Shown piece after piece: positions 1-7,528 of a stretch of 36,053 nt of DNA; position 1 is the stretch's first letter, and every line of letters begins with the position of its first letter. The position numbers and the translations under genes were made by a program. The DNA lies in NCBI GenBank assembly GCA_900468625.1, contig UBUL01000023.1:144247-180299 (forward strand), in the 5' to 3' direction. Origin of the DNA: Hyphomicrobiales bacterium (GTDB lineage: Bacteria > Pseudomonadota > Alphaproteobacteria > Rhizobiales > Rhizobiaceae). Below the pieces are notes generated by a model, which did no database searches, was not told the DNA's origin, and worked only from the letters and a program-made list of their open reading frames with translations.

Positions 1-57
1 GATGTGATAGGCCAGCGGCCAAATCACGATTGTTCAATCCGACATCCGGAATTGACG

Positions 58-84
58 AAGGGCGGCTCTCGGGCCGCCCTTTTT
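58..84 (+). terminator. Rho-independent terminator of an upstream gene
   Basis: A perfect 9-bp stem (58-66 with 73-81) with a 6-base loop TCTCGG runs into a T tract ending at 84. It would end a plus-strand transcript that enters from outside the window. I cannot recognise the end of that gene in the first 57 bases. Confidence 0.85.
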
Positions 85-482
85 AATTGCGCTGAAATGG
101 TATGATCACAATCCCAGCAAGTTCTTGCCGAGTTGCAGATTTTGCAGCATGCCCATTGCTGTTTTCAAAAAAGCCCCTATAACTCGCAGCGCAGCGATTT
201 TGGGGATTAGCTGCGATACACGTAATCTTTACTTCTTTTGGACAGGATTAACCTGCGGCTTGGCATGCCTATGCCCTCGGAAACCAGCGCTGCCCCGATT
301 TATTACTTGAAATGACTTAATAGATCGGAGCGCCATTTCCGAGAAGCATTGTCGACAGCGGGTTTACGGATATACGTCCCCGCCCTCGCACGACAATGCG
401 AAATGCAGGGGATTTTCCATCCGAAGAGATAAGGAAACCAAGTGAAGCGCGGGAGGGACCATGCGCTCTTGTGGGGATCATC
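85..482. other. Non-coding gap before the PAS-like gene
   Basis: About 400 bases without a supportable gene. Short open frames here have no ribosome binding site or recognisable product. The last 140 bases hold a long inverted repeat (listed separately) and lead into the gene starting near 483, so this part is probably promoter plus 5' leader. The left part shows nothing I can name. Confidence 0.5.
346..399 (+). promoter_or_regulatory. Long inverted repeat in leader of the PAS-like gene
   Basis: GCATTGTCG at 346-354 is repeated as its exact complement at 391-399. A second pair, GCGGG at 358-362 with CCCGC at 379-383, nests inside it. In RNA this would form a two-step hairpin about 85 bases before the probable start codon. 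No T run follows, so it is not a simple terminator. It could be a structured leader, a small RNA or a protein-binding dyad; the sequence alone does not decide. Confidence 0.4.
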
Positions 483-929
483 TTGTTCAAGATTGCCAAG
501 GCTAATTTTTCCTCGCCATTCGCGCCCGGCTCGCTGGAGTTCGACGGCCATGACCCCGATCTCCTGGCGCAGTTCTGTGTTTCCGAGGGATGGATGGGCG
601 ATCTTTCAAGCGGCATCATCAAGCTCGGCCAATGGAGCACGATGCTGCATGGCCTCAGCTCTTCGGAATGCGGTCTCTTGAGCCTGATGCATTGCTATGA
701 TCCGCAGGATCGGGTGCGCATCCTCGATCTTTTCGAACAGGCCGCAACGACCATGTCCAGCTTCTGCTACTCCAGTACAACGCTCGGCGCGGGCGGTCAT
801 CGCCAGCCCGTCTTCTGCGTCGGTGAATCCGTCGCTGCGGACAGGCAACATGCCGGCAGCATGGTCGGCGTCTTCCTGTTTCCGCGCTTCAAGCTGGAGC
901 CAGGCAGCCAGTTGGCAACCCGGCAGTAA
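483..929 (+). CDS. Conserved rhizobial hypothetical protein, PAS-like
   Basis: A soluble protein of about 148 residues with no signal peptide or membrane segment. The open frame extends up to 396, but the likely start is TTG at 483, with GGGGA at 473-477 five bases upstream; GTG at 471 is an alternative. The body has features I associate with a small PAS-like family in Rhizobium: an early EFDGHDPDLL segment, a central SSECGLLSLMHCYDPQDR segment and a C-terminal GVFLFPRFKLE strand. The family assignment comes from memory of such proteins and is not tested. No effector domain follows, so if it senses something it must pass the signal to a partner. It stands alone: the next gene is convergent, 40 bases away. 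Function unknown. Confidence 0.6.
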   Translation: MFKIAKANFSSPFAPGSLEFDGHDPDLLAQFCVSEGWMGDLSSGIIKLGQWSTMLHGLSSSECGLLSLMHCYDPQDRVRILDLFEQAATTMSSFCYSSTTLGAGGHRQPVFCVGESVAADRQHAGSMVGVFLFPRFKLEPGSQLATRQ

Positions 930-969
930 GCGATTGCCGGGTTGCCCGGCCAGCTACCGACTCAACCAG

Positions 970-1677
970 TCAATCCCGCTTCGGAATACTCAAGCCACGC
1001 TGGCTCGCGGGGCGCGCAAGGGCACGGTCCAGCCAGGCCATGACCGAGGGGAAGCTTTCGAACTCCAGTACCTCGCGGCCGCCATAGAAGACGTCGACGC
1101 CGCGAACCCATGGGAAAGTCGTGATGTCGGCAATGGTATATTCATCGCCCATGATCCATTCGCGCCCCTGCAGACGGTTCTCCAGCACGCCAAGGAGGCG
1201 CTTGGCCTCTTCGCGATAACGTTCGACCGGATAGGGGTTGTTGGCGACCTTCTCGGCTGCGAATTTGAAGAAATGGCCGAACTGACCGAACATCGGGCCG
1301 ATGCCGGCCATCTGGAAGAAGACCCATTCCAAGGTCTCGTAGCGCCTCGCAGCATCGCTCGGAATGAGCTTGCCGGTCTTTTCCGCCAGATAGACCAGGA
1401 TCGCGCCCGATTCGAACAAGCCGATCGGCTTGCCGTCGGGACCATCGGGATCAATGATTGCAGGGATGCGGCCATTCGGATTCAGCGACAGGAATTCCGC
1501 AGACTTCTGGTCGTTGGTGCCGAAGGAGATCAGATGGGGTTCATAAGCCAGGCCGAGTTCCTCCAGCGCGATCGACACTTTGACGCCGTTCGGCGTCGGC
1601 AGCGAATAAAGCTGGATGATATCCGGATTACCGGCAGGCCAGCGTTTCGTGATCGGAAAGGACGACAGATCAGCCAT
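970..1677 (-). CDS. Glutathione transferase, Nu class (YghU/YfcG-like)
   Basis: 235 residues, normal for a cytosolic GST. The N-terminal thioredoxin-fold domain carries TPNGVKVSIALEELGL (28-43), the Nu-class signature in which Thr and Asn next to the helix contact glutathione rather than a catalytic Cys or Tyr. The cis-Pro region GRIPAIIDP (69-77) and ESGAILVYLAEKTG (89-102) complete the glutathione site. The all-helical C-terminal domain includes MAGIGPMFGQFGHFF and the conserved YTIADI segment. E. coli YfcG and YghU bind two glutathiones and reduce disulfides or organic peroxides, so this is probably a glutathione-dependent disulfide reductase/peroxidase. It is divergent from doxX; the shared 214-base region holds a dyad that may bind a regulator. 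Confidence 0.9.
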   Translation of the reverse strand: MADLSSFPITKRWPAGNPDIIQLYSLPTPNGVKVSIALEELGLAYEPHLISFGTNDQKSAEFLSLNPNGRIPAIIDPDGPDGKPIGLFESGAILVYLAEKTGKLIPSDAARRYETLEWVFFQMAGIGPMFGQFGHFFKFAAEKVANNPYPVERYREEAKRLLGVLENRLQGREWIMGDEYTIADITTFPWVRGVDVFYGGREVLEFESFPSVMAWLDRALARPASQRGLSIPKRD

Positions 1678-1770
1678 GGGCTTGCTCCTGAAAACTATGA
1701 TTTGACGAGTGAATCGGCGTCACCATAACCGATAGGACCCATATGGGAAGAGCGATCGCCGAATGTCACT

Positions 1771-1787
1771 GTTCAATGATTGTGAAC
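1771..1787. promoter_or_regulatory. Candidate operator between GST and doxX
   Basis: GTTCA at 1771-1775 and TGAAC at 1783-1787 form an inverted repeat with a 7-base spacer. The inner bases also fit the LysR-type T-N11-A pattern. It sits between two divergent genes, the expected place for a shared operator. No regulator gene adjoins, so the binding protein is unknown. Confidence 0.4.
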
Positions 1788-1891
1788 TAATTGTGCGCAG
1801 TTGTTTATCTTTTCAATTCACTGGAAATCACGAATATCTGTCTGCAGAAATTATCGCCACCCGGTCCAAACCCAATTCACTGGAGACTGTC

Positions 1892-2335
1892 ATGTCCAAT
1901 ACCAACAACATCATCATTCTTGCGGCGCGCATCCTGCTTGCCTTCATGTTCATCTTTGCCGGCTTCGGCAAGCTGACCGATCCGTCGGGTACCGCAGGCA
2001 TGATCGCCGGCGCCGGCATGCCGGCGGCAACACTGCTCACCTATCTTGCCGGCGCGTTTGAATTCATCACCGGTGTCTGCGTGCTGATCGGCTTCCAGGT
2101 CCGCATCGTCGGCTGGCTGCTCGCCCTCTTCTGCGTCTTCACCGGCATTGTCTTCCACCTGCCGACCGTCAACGTTCCCGACTTCCCGGCTGCCGCAAAC
2201 GGCTGGATCAACGGCCTGAACTTCGTGAACTTCCTGAAGAACATTACGCTCGCCGGCGCATACGTCATGCTCGCCACCAACGGTGCAGGCGTCTACTCGG
2301 TCGACGCACGCCGCGGTGTCTATGCGGCCGCCTAA
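1892..2335 (+). CDS. DoxX family membrane protein
   Basis: 147 residues. ATG at 1892 is preferred over the longer frame from 1763 because GGAG at 1882-1885 is 6 bases upstream and the protein then begins directly with a membrane segment. The first helix IIILAARILLAFMFIFAGFGKLTDP contains the R-x8-F-GxxKL pattern of DoxX proteins, and three further hydrophobic segments follow (about residues 45-65, 70-90 and 110-130), matching the usual four-helix bundle. DoxX-like proteins are inner-membrane proteins linked in several bacteria to thiol or oxidative stress; no enzymatic activity is established for this subgroup. Divergence from a glutathione transferase fits a redox role, but that is inference. 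A strong terminator follows. Confidence 0.85.
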   Translation: MSNTNNIIILAARILLAFMFIFAGFGKLTDPSGTAGMIAGAGMPAATLLTYLAGAFEFITGVCVLIGFQVRIVGWLLALFCVFTGIVFHLPTVNVPDFPAAANGWINGLNFVNFLKNITLAGAYVMLATNGAGVYSVDARRGVYAAA

Positions 2336-2357
2336 GCGCCGCATATCTCCCAAGACA

Positions 2358-2389
2358 AAGGGCCTGCCGGAATTCCGGCGGGCCTTTTT
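2358..2389 (+). terminator. Terminator of doxX
   Basis: GGCCTGCCGG (2361-2370) pairs with CCGGCGGGCC (2375-2384), a 10-bp stem with one G-T pair and an AATT loop, followed by five T. It ends the doxX transcript. On the minus strand the run after the stem is short (CTTTG), so it may stop hisG transcripts only weakly. Confidence 0.85.
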
Positions 2390-2411
2390 GCGTGAAGAGG
2401 AAACTAGGCGA

Positions 2412-3107
2412 TCAGAGCGCGCTGCGCACGGCTGAAATGATGCGCTCAACCATCGGATCGCCTTCATGGCTCGGCTTGCGCGCGCGCACCAGAAAAGCCT
2501 CCGAGCGCAGAATGATACCGTCCGACAAGACCTTCAGGTGGTTCGCCCTGAGTGTCGATCCGGTGGAGGTGATGTCGACGATGATATCGGCCGAGCCGGC
2601 AGCCGGCGCGCCTTCGGTCGCGCCGAGACTTTCGACGATGCGATAGAGCTGGATGCCGTGCTGACTCGAAAAGAACTGCTGCGTCAGCCGCCAATATTTC
2701 GTCGCAACCGTGAGCCTATGGCCATGACGTGCGCGGAAATCGGCGGCGACATCGCCGAGATCGGCCATGGTATCAACATCGAGCCAGATTTCCGGCACCG
2801 CGACGACGACGTCGGCATGGCCAAAACCAAGCCTTGCGCAGAATTCGACGCGGCGGTCGGCCTCCGCCATGCCTTCGCGCACGAGATCCTCACCTGTGAT
2901 GCCGAAATCGACGCTGCCGTTGCCGATCTCGCGGGAGATTTCGGACGCCGACAGGAAAGCGATCTCGACGCCGTCCAAGCCCTCGACACGGCCGCGATAG
3001 GAACGATCATTGCCGACGGCGACGATGGGCAGGCCGGCGCGTTCGAAAACCGCCGAACAATCGTCCTTCATCCGGCCCTTGGAGGGAAGCGCAATCGTGA
3101 TAGTCAT
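2412..3107 (-). CDS. hisG: ATP phosphoribosyltransferase, short form (HisG)
   Basis: 231 residues, the length of the short HisG that lacks the C-terminal regulatory domain and works only in complex with HisZ. It catalyses the first step of histidine synthesis, joining ATP and PRPP to N1-phosphoribosyl-ATP. Diagnostic segments are the N-terminal ITIALPSKGRM, DFGITGEDLV in the middle, and DIIVDITSTGSTLRANHLKVL, the PRPP-binding loop near residue 180. The start ATG shares its A with the TGA stop of hisZ (TGATG), so translation of the two subunits is probably coupled, which suits a stoichiometric complex. It is the last gene of the hisS-hisZ-hisG operon. Confidence 0.97.
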   Translation of the reverse strand: MTITIALPSKGRMKDDCSAVFERAGLPIVAVGNDRSYRGRVEGLDGVEIAFLSASEISREIGNGSVDFGITGEDLVREGMAEADRRVEFCARLGFGHADVVVAVPEIWLDVDTMADLGDVAADFRARHGHRLTVATKYWRLTQQFFSSQHGIQLYRIVESLGATEGAPAAGSADIIVDITSTGSTLRANHLKVLSDGIILRSEAFLVRARKPSHEGDPMVERIISAVRSAL

Positions 3108-4225
3108 CAGGCTGCCCTCGCGGTTTCGATACGATCGAGCCAGAGCGCGAAACCGACGGCCGGGATACGATCCTTGGCACCGAGCAGGGTCATCAGCCGG
3201 TCAAAACGGCCGCCGCCGGCAAGCACTGCGCTCGATCCTTCGACCGTCACTTCGAAAACGAGGCCCGTATAGTAATCAAGGGGGCGGCCGAAGGCGGCAC
3301 GATAGTCCATCTTCGAGGCGTCGACGCCGGACTTGGCCAATGCTTTGACGCGCGCATCGAAGCTCTTCAATGCATTCCCTAGGTTCAGTCCCGCCGCATC
3401 GGCGAAACCGGCCAATACAGCCGAGGCATCCGCCAGAGGCACGCTCAAGGACAGAAATTCCTCCAATACGAGGAATGCGGCGTCGTCGAGCCGCGTTTCC
3501 GACAGCACCAGCTTCTCGCGGAGGCGACGGGCGATTTCCTGCGGCGAGCGGCTGGCATTGGTGGAATAGCCCGTTGCCTGCATGGTCGCGTCTATATGCT
3601 TGACCAGTCCCTGCTCGTCGCCGCGATTGAGGAAATCGAGCACATGCACATCGAGCCCGGTGACCGGCTGCGGGCTTGCGAGCCGCGCCAGCAGGGTTTC
3701 GAGGTGTATCATGTTGCCGAAGGCATGGATGAGCCGCTTCTGCCAGCCGGATGGCAGCCCGAGCGCCTGCACCACGGCCTCGAACACGGCCTGATCGCCA
3801 AGCGTCACCGAGAGCGGCTGGCCGGCGACAAGCCGGTTCAGAATACCGATAGCATCGCCAATGGCGCGGGCATCCGCGCTGGCCGTGTCGCCATCGCCCA
3901 GATCCTCGATGCCGGCCTGGTAGAACTCATGACCGCCTTCGCGGCGCTGGCGGAAAATCTCGCCGAGATAGGAATAGCGCTTCGGCGTGCCGGTGGCGGT
4001 TTCGATATGGCGCAGACAGACCGGGATGGTGAACTCGGGGCGCAGGCAGAGACTGGCGCCGGTTTCGCTTTCGGTCATGAAGATGCGCCGGCGAAGGTCC
4101 TCGCCGGCCATATCGAGAAAGGGCTCGGCCGGCTGGATGATGGGCGTATCCACCCTCTCCGTCCCGCGGACGGTAAACTCATCGAGCAAATCGCCGGCAA
4201 AATCCGGAAGGTTGATCAGAGGCAT
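3107..4225 (-). CDS. hisZ: ATP phosphoribosyltransferase regulatory subunit (HisZ)
   Basis: 372 residues, a catalytically inactive class II aminoacyl-tRNA-synthetase-like protein. HisZ forms an octamer with short HisG and is needed for activity and histidine feedback inhibition. The synthetase fold shows as PEFTIPVCLRHIE and RYSYLGEIFRQRREGGHEFYQ (motif 2 region, about residues 63-110), the RPLDYYTGLVFEV segment and the glycine-rich AVLAGGGRFDRL near the C-terminus. It lacks the C-terminal anticodon-binding domain of real HisRS. It lies between hisS and hisG, overlapping hisG by one base. A 195-base gap with RIME-like hairpins separates it from hisS, so its message level may differ from that of hisS. 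Confidence 0.96.
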   Translation of the reverse strand: MPLINLPDFAGDLLDEFTVRGTERVDTPIIQPAEPFLDMAGEDLRRRIFMTESETGASLCLRPEFTIPVCLRHIETATGTPKRYSYLGEIFRQRREGGHEFYQAGIEDLGDGDTASADARAIGDAIGILNRLVAGQPLSVTLGDQAVFEAVVQALGLPSGWQKRLIHAFGNMIHLETLLARLASPQPVTGLDVHVLDFLNRGDEQGLVKHIDATMQATGYSTNASRSPQEIARRLREKLVLSETRLDDAAFLVLEEFLSLSVPLADASAVLAGFADAAGLNLGNALKSFDARVKALAKSGVDASKMDYRAAFGRPLDYYTGLVFEVTVEGSSAVLAGGGRFDRLMTLLGAKDRIPAVGFALWLDRIETARAA

Positions 4226-4238
4226 GGGACTGTCCTCC

Positions 4239-4396
4239 CCTTCTCCCCAGCGGGGAGAAGGTGCCCGACAGGGCGGATGAGGGGGCCGAGAAGCGAAGTG
4301 ACGAGGATAGCAAGCGCCAAACGATGAATAGCTCGCGCGGGCCGAGAGCCCCCCTCATCCGACCCTTCGGGCCACCTTCTCCCCGAGGGGAGAAGG
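4239..4396. repeat. RIME-like palindromic repeat inside the his operon
   Basis: Two perfect 10-bp hairpins of the same sequence bound the element: CCTTCTCCCC with GGGGAGAAGG at 4239-4261 and again at 4375-4396. Next to each is a CCCTCATCCG-type arm (inverted at 4262-4285 and forward at 4351-4374), so the element is roughly an inverted pair. This matches the Rhizobium-specific intergenic mosaic elements. It fills the hisS-hisZ gap. The hairpins could act in mRNA processing or partial termination. Confidence 0.85.
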
Positions 4397-4420
4397 AGAA
4401 AACGAGACTGCACGACCCAC

Positions 4421-5944
4421 TCAGACATTGCCGAGCGCCCTCTTCCGGTCTTCCGCCTGTGCCGCCAGCATTGCCCTGACCGTCTCGACCAGCTCCGCTT
4501 CCGGCACGGTTTCCTGTGCCACACGGGCCTCGCGCCAGCTGGCATTGTCCTCGATCTCGCCAGAGAGGCGCTTGCCCTCGATCAGATCCTTGATCTGCAC
4601 GACGCCCTCTGCCCGCTCGTCGCCGCCCTGGATAATGGCGATCGGGCAGCCGCGGCGGTCGGCATATTTCAGCTGGTTGCCGAACTTCTTCCAGTTGCCC
4701 TGGAACATCTCGGCACGGATGCCGGCGGCGCGCAGCTGCTGCGTGAAGCGCTGGTAGCGGCCCATGGCATCGACATCGCCGTCCATCACCGTGACGAGCA
4801 CCGGCTCAATCACCTCTTCGGTGCCGAGCTTGCCGAGGTTCTTCAGCGCCGTCATCAGGCGTGACACGCCGATGGAGAAGCCGGTAGCAGGCACCGGCTG
4901 GCCCATAAAGCGCGAGACGAGCCCGTCATAACGGCCGCCGCCGCCGACCGAGCCGAAGACAACCTTTTCGCCCTTCTCGTTGGTGACGTCGAAGGTAAGT
5001 TCGGCCTCGTAGACCGGGCCGGTATAATATTCGAGGCCGCGCACGACCGATGGGTCGATCTTGATCCGATCGGCCTGGTAGCCGGCGCTGGTGACGAGGC
5101 TGCCGATGAAATTCAGCTCCTCGACGCCTTCGCCGCCGTGGGATGTGGTAGCGACAAGCTCGGCAAGTTGGGCAGCACTTTCGGCGTAGTCCTTGATGCC
5201 GACGAAGAAGAGCACCTTCTCGATCTGATCCACATTGAGGCCGGCACCCTTGGTGAAGTCGCCGGACTCGTCCTTGCGGCCGGCACCGAGCAGCAGCGCC
5301 ACGCCTTCCGGGCCAAACTTGTCGAGCTTATCGATGGCGCGCAGCACGTTGAGCCGCTGGGCGGCCTTGTCGTCGCCGCCGAGGCCGATCGCTTCCAGCA
5401 CGCCGTCGAGAACCTTGCGATTATTGACGCGGATCACATAGTCGCCGCGCTTGATGCCCAAAGCTTCCAGCGTGTCGGCCATCATCATGCACATCTCGGC
5501 ATCCGCCTGCACGCCCGGCGCGCCGACGGTATCGGCATCGAACTGCATGAACTGGCGGAAGCGGCCGGGACCCGGCTTCTCGTTGCGGAAGACATAGCCG
5601 GCGCGATAGGTACGGTAGGGAAGCTGGATCTCGTTGAAATTCTCGGCAACGTGACGGGCAAGCGGCGCCGTCAGATCGTAGCGCAACGACATCCACTGCT
5701 CGTCGTCGTCCTGAAGCGAGAACACGCCCTCGTTCGGCCGATCGCTGTCGGGCAGGAACTTGCCGAGCGCATCGGTATATTCGAACAGCGGCGTTTCGAC
5801 CGGATCGAAACCATAATGCTCGTAAACCCTACGGATCTTGGAGGTCATCTCGTTGACGGCGCGAATGTCGCTGGCCGAACGATCGACAAAGCCACGCGGC
5901 AGGCGGGCCTTGAGCTTTTGCGGTTTCTTCTGTTTATCGCTCAT
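4421..5944 (-). CDS. hisS: Histidyl-tRNA synthetase
   Basis: 507 residues, longer than the roughly 420 of the E. coli enzyme, as in other Alphaproteobacteria. It charges tRNA-His with histidine in the cytoplasm. Class II landmarks: SLRYDLTAPLARHVA (86-100), motif 2 with RNEKPGPGRFRQF (120-132) continuing as MQFDADTVG, RGLEYYTGPVYE (302-313), GGGGRYDGLVSRF (334-346) and the anticodon-binding domain from about residue 385 (VTVMDGDV onward). Motif 2 reads FDADTVG where the E. coli type has an H-Q-G-E pattern; Alphaproteobacteria are known for a divergent HisRS paired with a tRNA-His lacking the extra G at -1. First gene of the minus-strand operon with hisZ and hisG. Confidence 0.97.
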   Translation of the reverse strand: MSDKQKKPQKLKARLPRGFVDRSASDIRAVNEMTSKIRRVYEHYGFDPVETPLFEYTDALGKFLPDSDRPNEGVFSLQDDDEQWMSLRYDLTAPLARHVAENFNEIQLPYRTYRAGYVFRNEKPGPGRFRQFMQFDADTVGAPGVQADAEMCMMMADTLEALGIKRGDYVIRVNNRKVLDGVLEAIGLGGDDKAAQRLNVLRAIDKLDKFGPEGVALLLGAGRKDESGDFTKGAGLNVDQIEKVLFFVGIKDYAESAAQLAELVATTSHGGEGVEELNFIGSLVTSAGYQADRIKIDPSVVRGLEYYTGPVYEAELTFDVTNEKGEKVVFGSVGGGGRYDGLVSRFMGQPVPATGFSIGVSRLMTALKNLGKLGTEEVIEPVLVTVMDGDVDAMGRYQRFTQQLRAAGIRAEMFQGNWKKFGNQLKYADRRGCPIAIIQGGDERAEGVVQIKDLIEGKRLSGEIEDNASWREARVAQETVPEAELVETVRAMLAAQAEDRKRALGNV

Positions 5945-6069
5945 ATCTAGGGTAATCCGGTACGGGAACAGTCGCGGTTAACTAGCGGATTGGGCTGTGT
6001 GCGGCAAGGATTGTTCTATGCTAACGACGGACAAACGGGCAAAAAGCCAGACAAGGCGACATAGATACC

Positions 6070-6597
6070 ATGCCACACGCGATCGTTCTGAAGTGTGCCA
6101 ATGACAGCGCCGCCCCGGTTTTGGATCTCTGGCGGGAAGCGAGCCGGTTCGAAACCTCGCCGTCGATGGAGGCGCTGAACTATTCGCCGCATCTCACTCT
6201 CGCCGTCTATGCGGATGTCGCTCCGTCGCTGCTGTTTGCGACCGCCGAAAAAGTCTTCGGCGCGATGCCGCCGCTATCGATAGAATTTTCCGGCATCGAC
6301 CATTTCGCAAACGAGACGCTGGTGCTCTGGATGCGCCCCACAGACGATCTAATCCTGCGGGACATACATGCCGCCATTCACGACGAGATCGACCCTGCCC
6401 TTTGCCACGAGCATTCCCGTCCGGATCGTTGGCAGCCACACTGCACCATTGCGATGAAGATCCCAGCAAACTCGAGGGAGCGGGCGCTGGCATGGGCGAA
6501 GGCGACGCCAGCCAAATTTGCGCTCACTTTCGATGTGGTGGATTGCATAAGCTTCCCGCCGGTGGAAATCTTGAGAGAAGTCAAACTGCTGCCTTGA
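6070..6597 (+). CDS. 2H phosphodiesterase / 2'-5' RNA ligase-like protein
   Basis: 175 residues with the two H-x-T motifs that define the 2H superfamily: PHLTLA (His41, Thr43) and PHCTIA (His124, Thr126). In this fold the two motifs face each other and form a cyclic-phosphodiesterase active site. Members include RNA end-processing LigT/ThpR enzymes and small cyclic nucleotide phosphodiesterases, so the substrate cannot be named. There is no signal peptide. The start at 6070 has only a weak AAGG upstream. It reads away from hisS, and the 125-base gap between them would hold both promoters. Confidence 0.85.
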   Translation: MPHAIVLKCANDSAAPVLDLWREASRFETSPSMEALNYSPHLTLAVYADVAPSLLFATAEKVFGAMPPLSIEFSGIDHFANETLVLWMRPTDDLILRDIHAAIHDEIDPALCHEHSRPDRWQPHCTIAMKIPANSRERALAWAKATPAKFALTFDVVDCISFPPVEILREVKLLP

Positions 6598-6666
6598 TCG
6601 ACCTTCAGTGTCCGGACGATACAATTTGCGCTTGCCTTCGCGGCGGACGCAGCTAGGTTCGTGTTC

Positions 6667-7044
6667 ATGCGCTTCTTCGCGACCCTGATGATGGTGATTG
6701 CCTGGCTGTTCTACGGTGCCATGCCGGCACTGGCGAACTGCCCTATCTGCGATTCCGTGTCCGCAATGCCCGCGGCGGTGATCATGAGCATGCATGGGGA
6801 TATGGCCGATATGCCTGGCATGGACGGTCATGGCGCCATGGTGCAGCATCAGGAGAAGAAACCGGAGAACCCATGCGCCGGCGGCATGGGGCATGTGGCA
6901 TCCTGTGCCGCCTGTCTTGCCTTGACGCCGATGTTTGCGGCGGCAGGCGGCAAGCATCTGTCTTCCTACCCCGCACCTGCGCCGGGCCAACGCCTTGCCG
7001 ACTCGCGGCCGCAGCCGACGCCGCCGCCTCCCCGCTTCGCCTGA
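6667..7044 (+). CDS. Secreted Met/His/Cys-rich small protein, probably metal-related
   Basis: 125 residues from ATG 6667; GTG 6661 would add two residues. An N-terminal signal peptide (MRFFATLMMVIAWLFYGAMP then ALA) places the mature protein in the periplasm or membrane. The mature part begins NCPIC (Cys25, Cys28), continues with a Met/His-rich stretch around 40-61 (MSMHGDMADMPGMDGHGAM) and a second cysteine group at 70, 80 and 83, and ends in a proline-rich tail. Such composition is typical of periplasmic copper-binding proteins, and the next gene encodes a DUF305 protein, also often copper-linked. The role is inferred; no named family is recognised. Confidence 0.65.
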   Translation: MRFFATLMMVIAWLFYGAMPALANCPICDSVSAMPAAVIMSMHGDMADMPGMDGHGAMVQHQEKKPENPCAGGMGHVASCAACLALTPMFAAAGGKHLSSYPAPAPGQRLADSRPQPTPPPPRFA

Positions 7045-7118
7045 CGATCATCTGCTTTCATTCAACGAGCGGCGGTCCGCTCGAACTCAGATACCGTCCA
7101 GAAACGGAAAGGACACCT

Positions 7119-7487
7119 ATGTCTACGTCAAAATCGCTGATCCTCGCCGGCGTATTCGCCTTTGCCCTCACCATTCCTGCCTTTGCCGATGATATGCCGG
7201 GCATGGACATGGGCAAGCCGATGGGTAATCAGGGTGCATCGAGCAAGGCTTACAATGATGCCATGGGCAAGATGCACAAGGACATGATGATCAATTACAG
7301 CGGCGATGCGGACGCGGATTTCGTCCGCGGCATGATCCCGCATCATCAAGGCGCGATCGACATGGCCAAGATCGAGCTGAAGTACGGAAAGGACCCCGAG
7401 CTGCGCAAGCTGGCGCAAGGCGTCATTACCGCGCAGGAAGCCGAAATCAAGGAAATGAAAGCCTGGCTGAAGAAGCACGGCAAGTAA
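7119..7487 (+). CDS. Periplasmic DUF305 protein, probable copper binding
   Basis: 122 residues. ATG 7119 is chosen because AAAGGA lies about 5 bases upstream and the protein then starts with a clean signal peptide (LILAGVFAFALTIPAFA, cleaved near residue 23). The mature protein opens with DDMPGMDMGKPMG, a Met-rich segment, and carries the DUF305 core RGMIPHHQGAIDMAKIEL (70-87), with the paired histidines His75 and His76 and the later AQEAEIKEMKAWL helix. DUF305 proteins such as cyanobacterial CopM are four-helix periplasmic proteins that bind copper. It lies 74 bases after the Met/His/Cys-rich secreted protein and is probably co-transcribed with it. A terminator follows. Confidence 0.88.
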   Translation: MSTSKSLILAGVFAFALTIPAFADDMPGMDMGKPMGNQGASSKAYNDAMGKMHKDMMINYSGDADADFVRGMIPHHQGAIDMAKIELKYGKDPELRKLAQGVITAQEAEIKEMKAWLKKHGK

Positions 7488-7503
7488 TTCATCGGTCAAA
7501 TGG

Positions 7504-7528
7504 GAGGCGGCACCCGTGCCGCCTCTTT
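7504..7528 (+). terminator. Terminator after the DUF305 gene
   Basis: GAGGCGGC (7504-7511) pairs with GCCGCCTC (7518-7525); the pairing can extend through AC/GT across the loop. A short T run follows. It touches the end of the convergent LysR reading frame, so it may serve both directions. Confidence 0.7.

Noticed and set aside
125..310. Possible 61-codon gene near the left end
   Set aside because: No ribosome binding site, no recognisable product, composition unlike neighbours.
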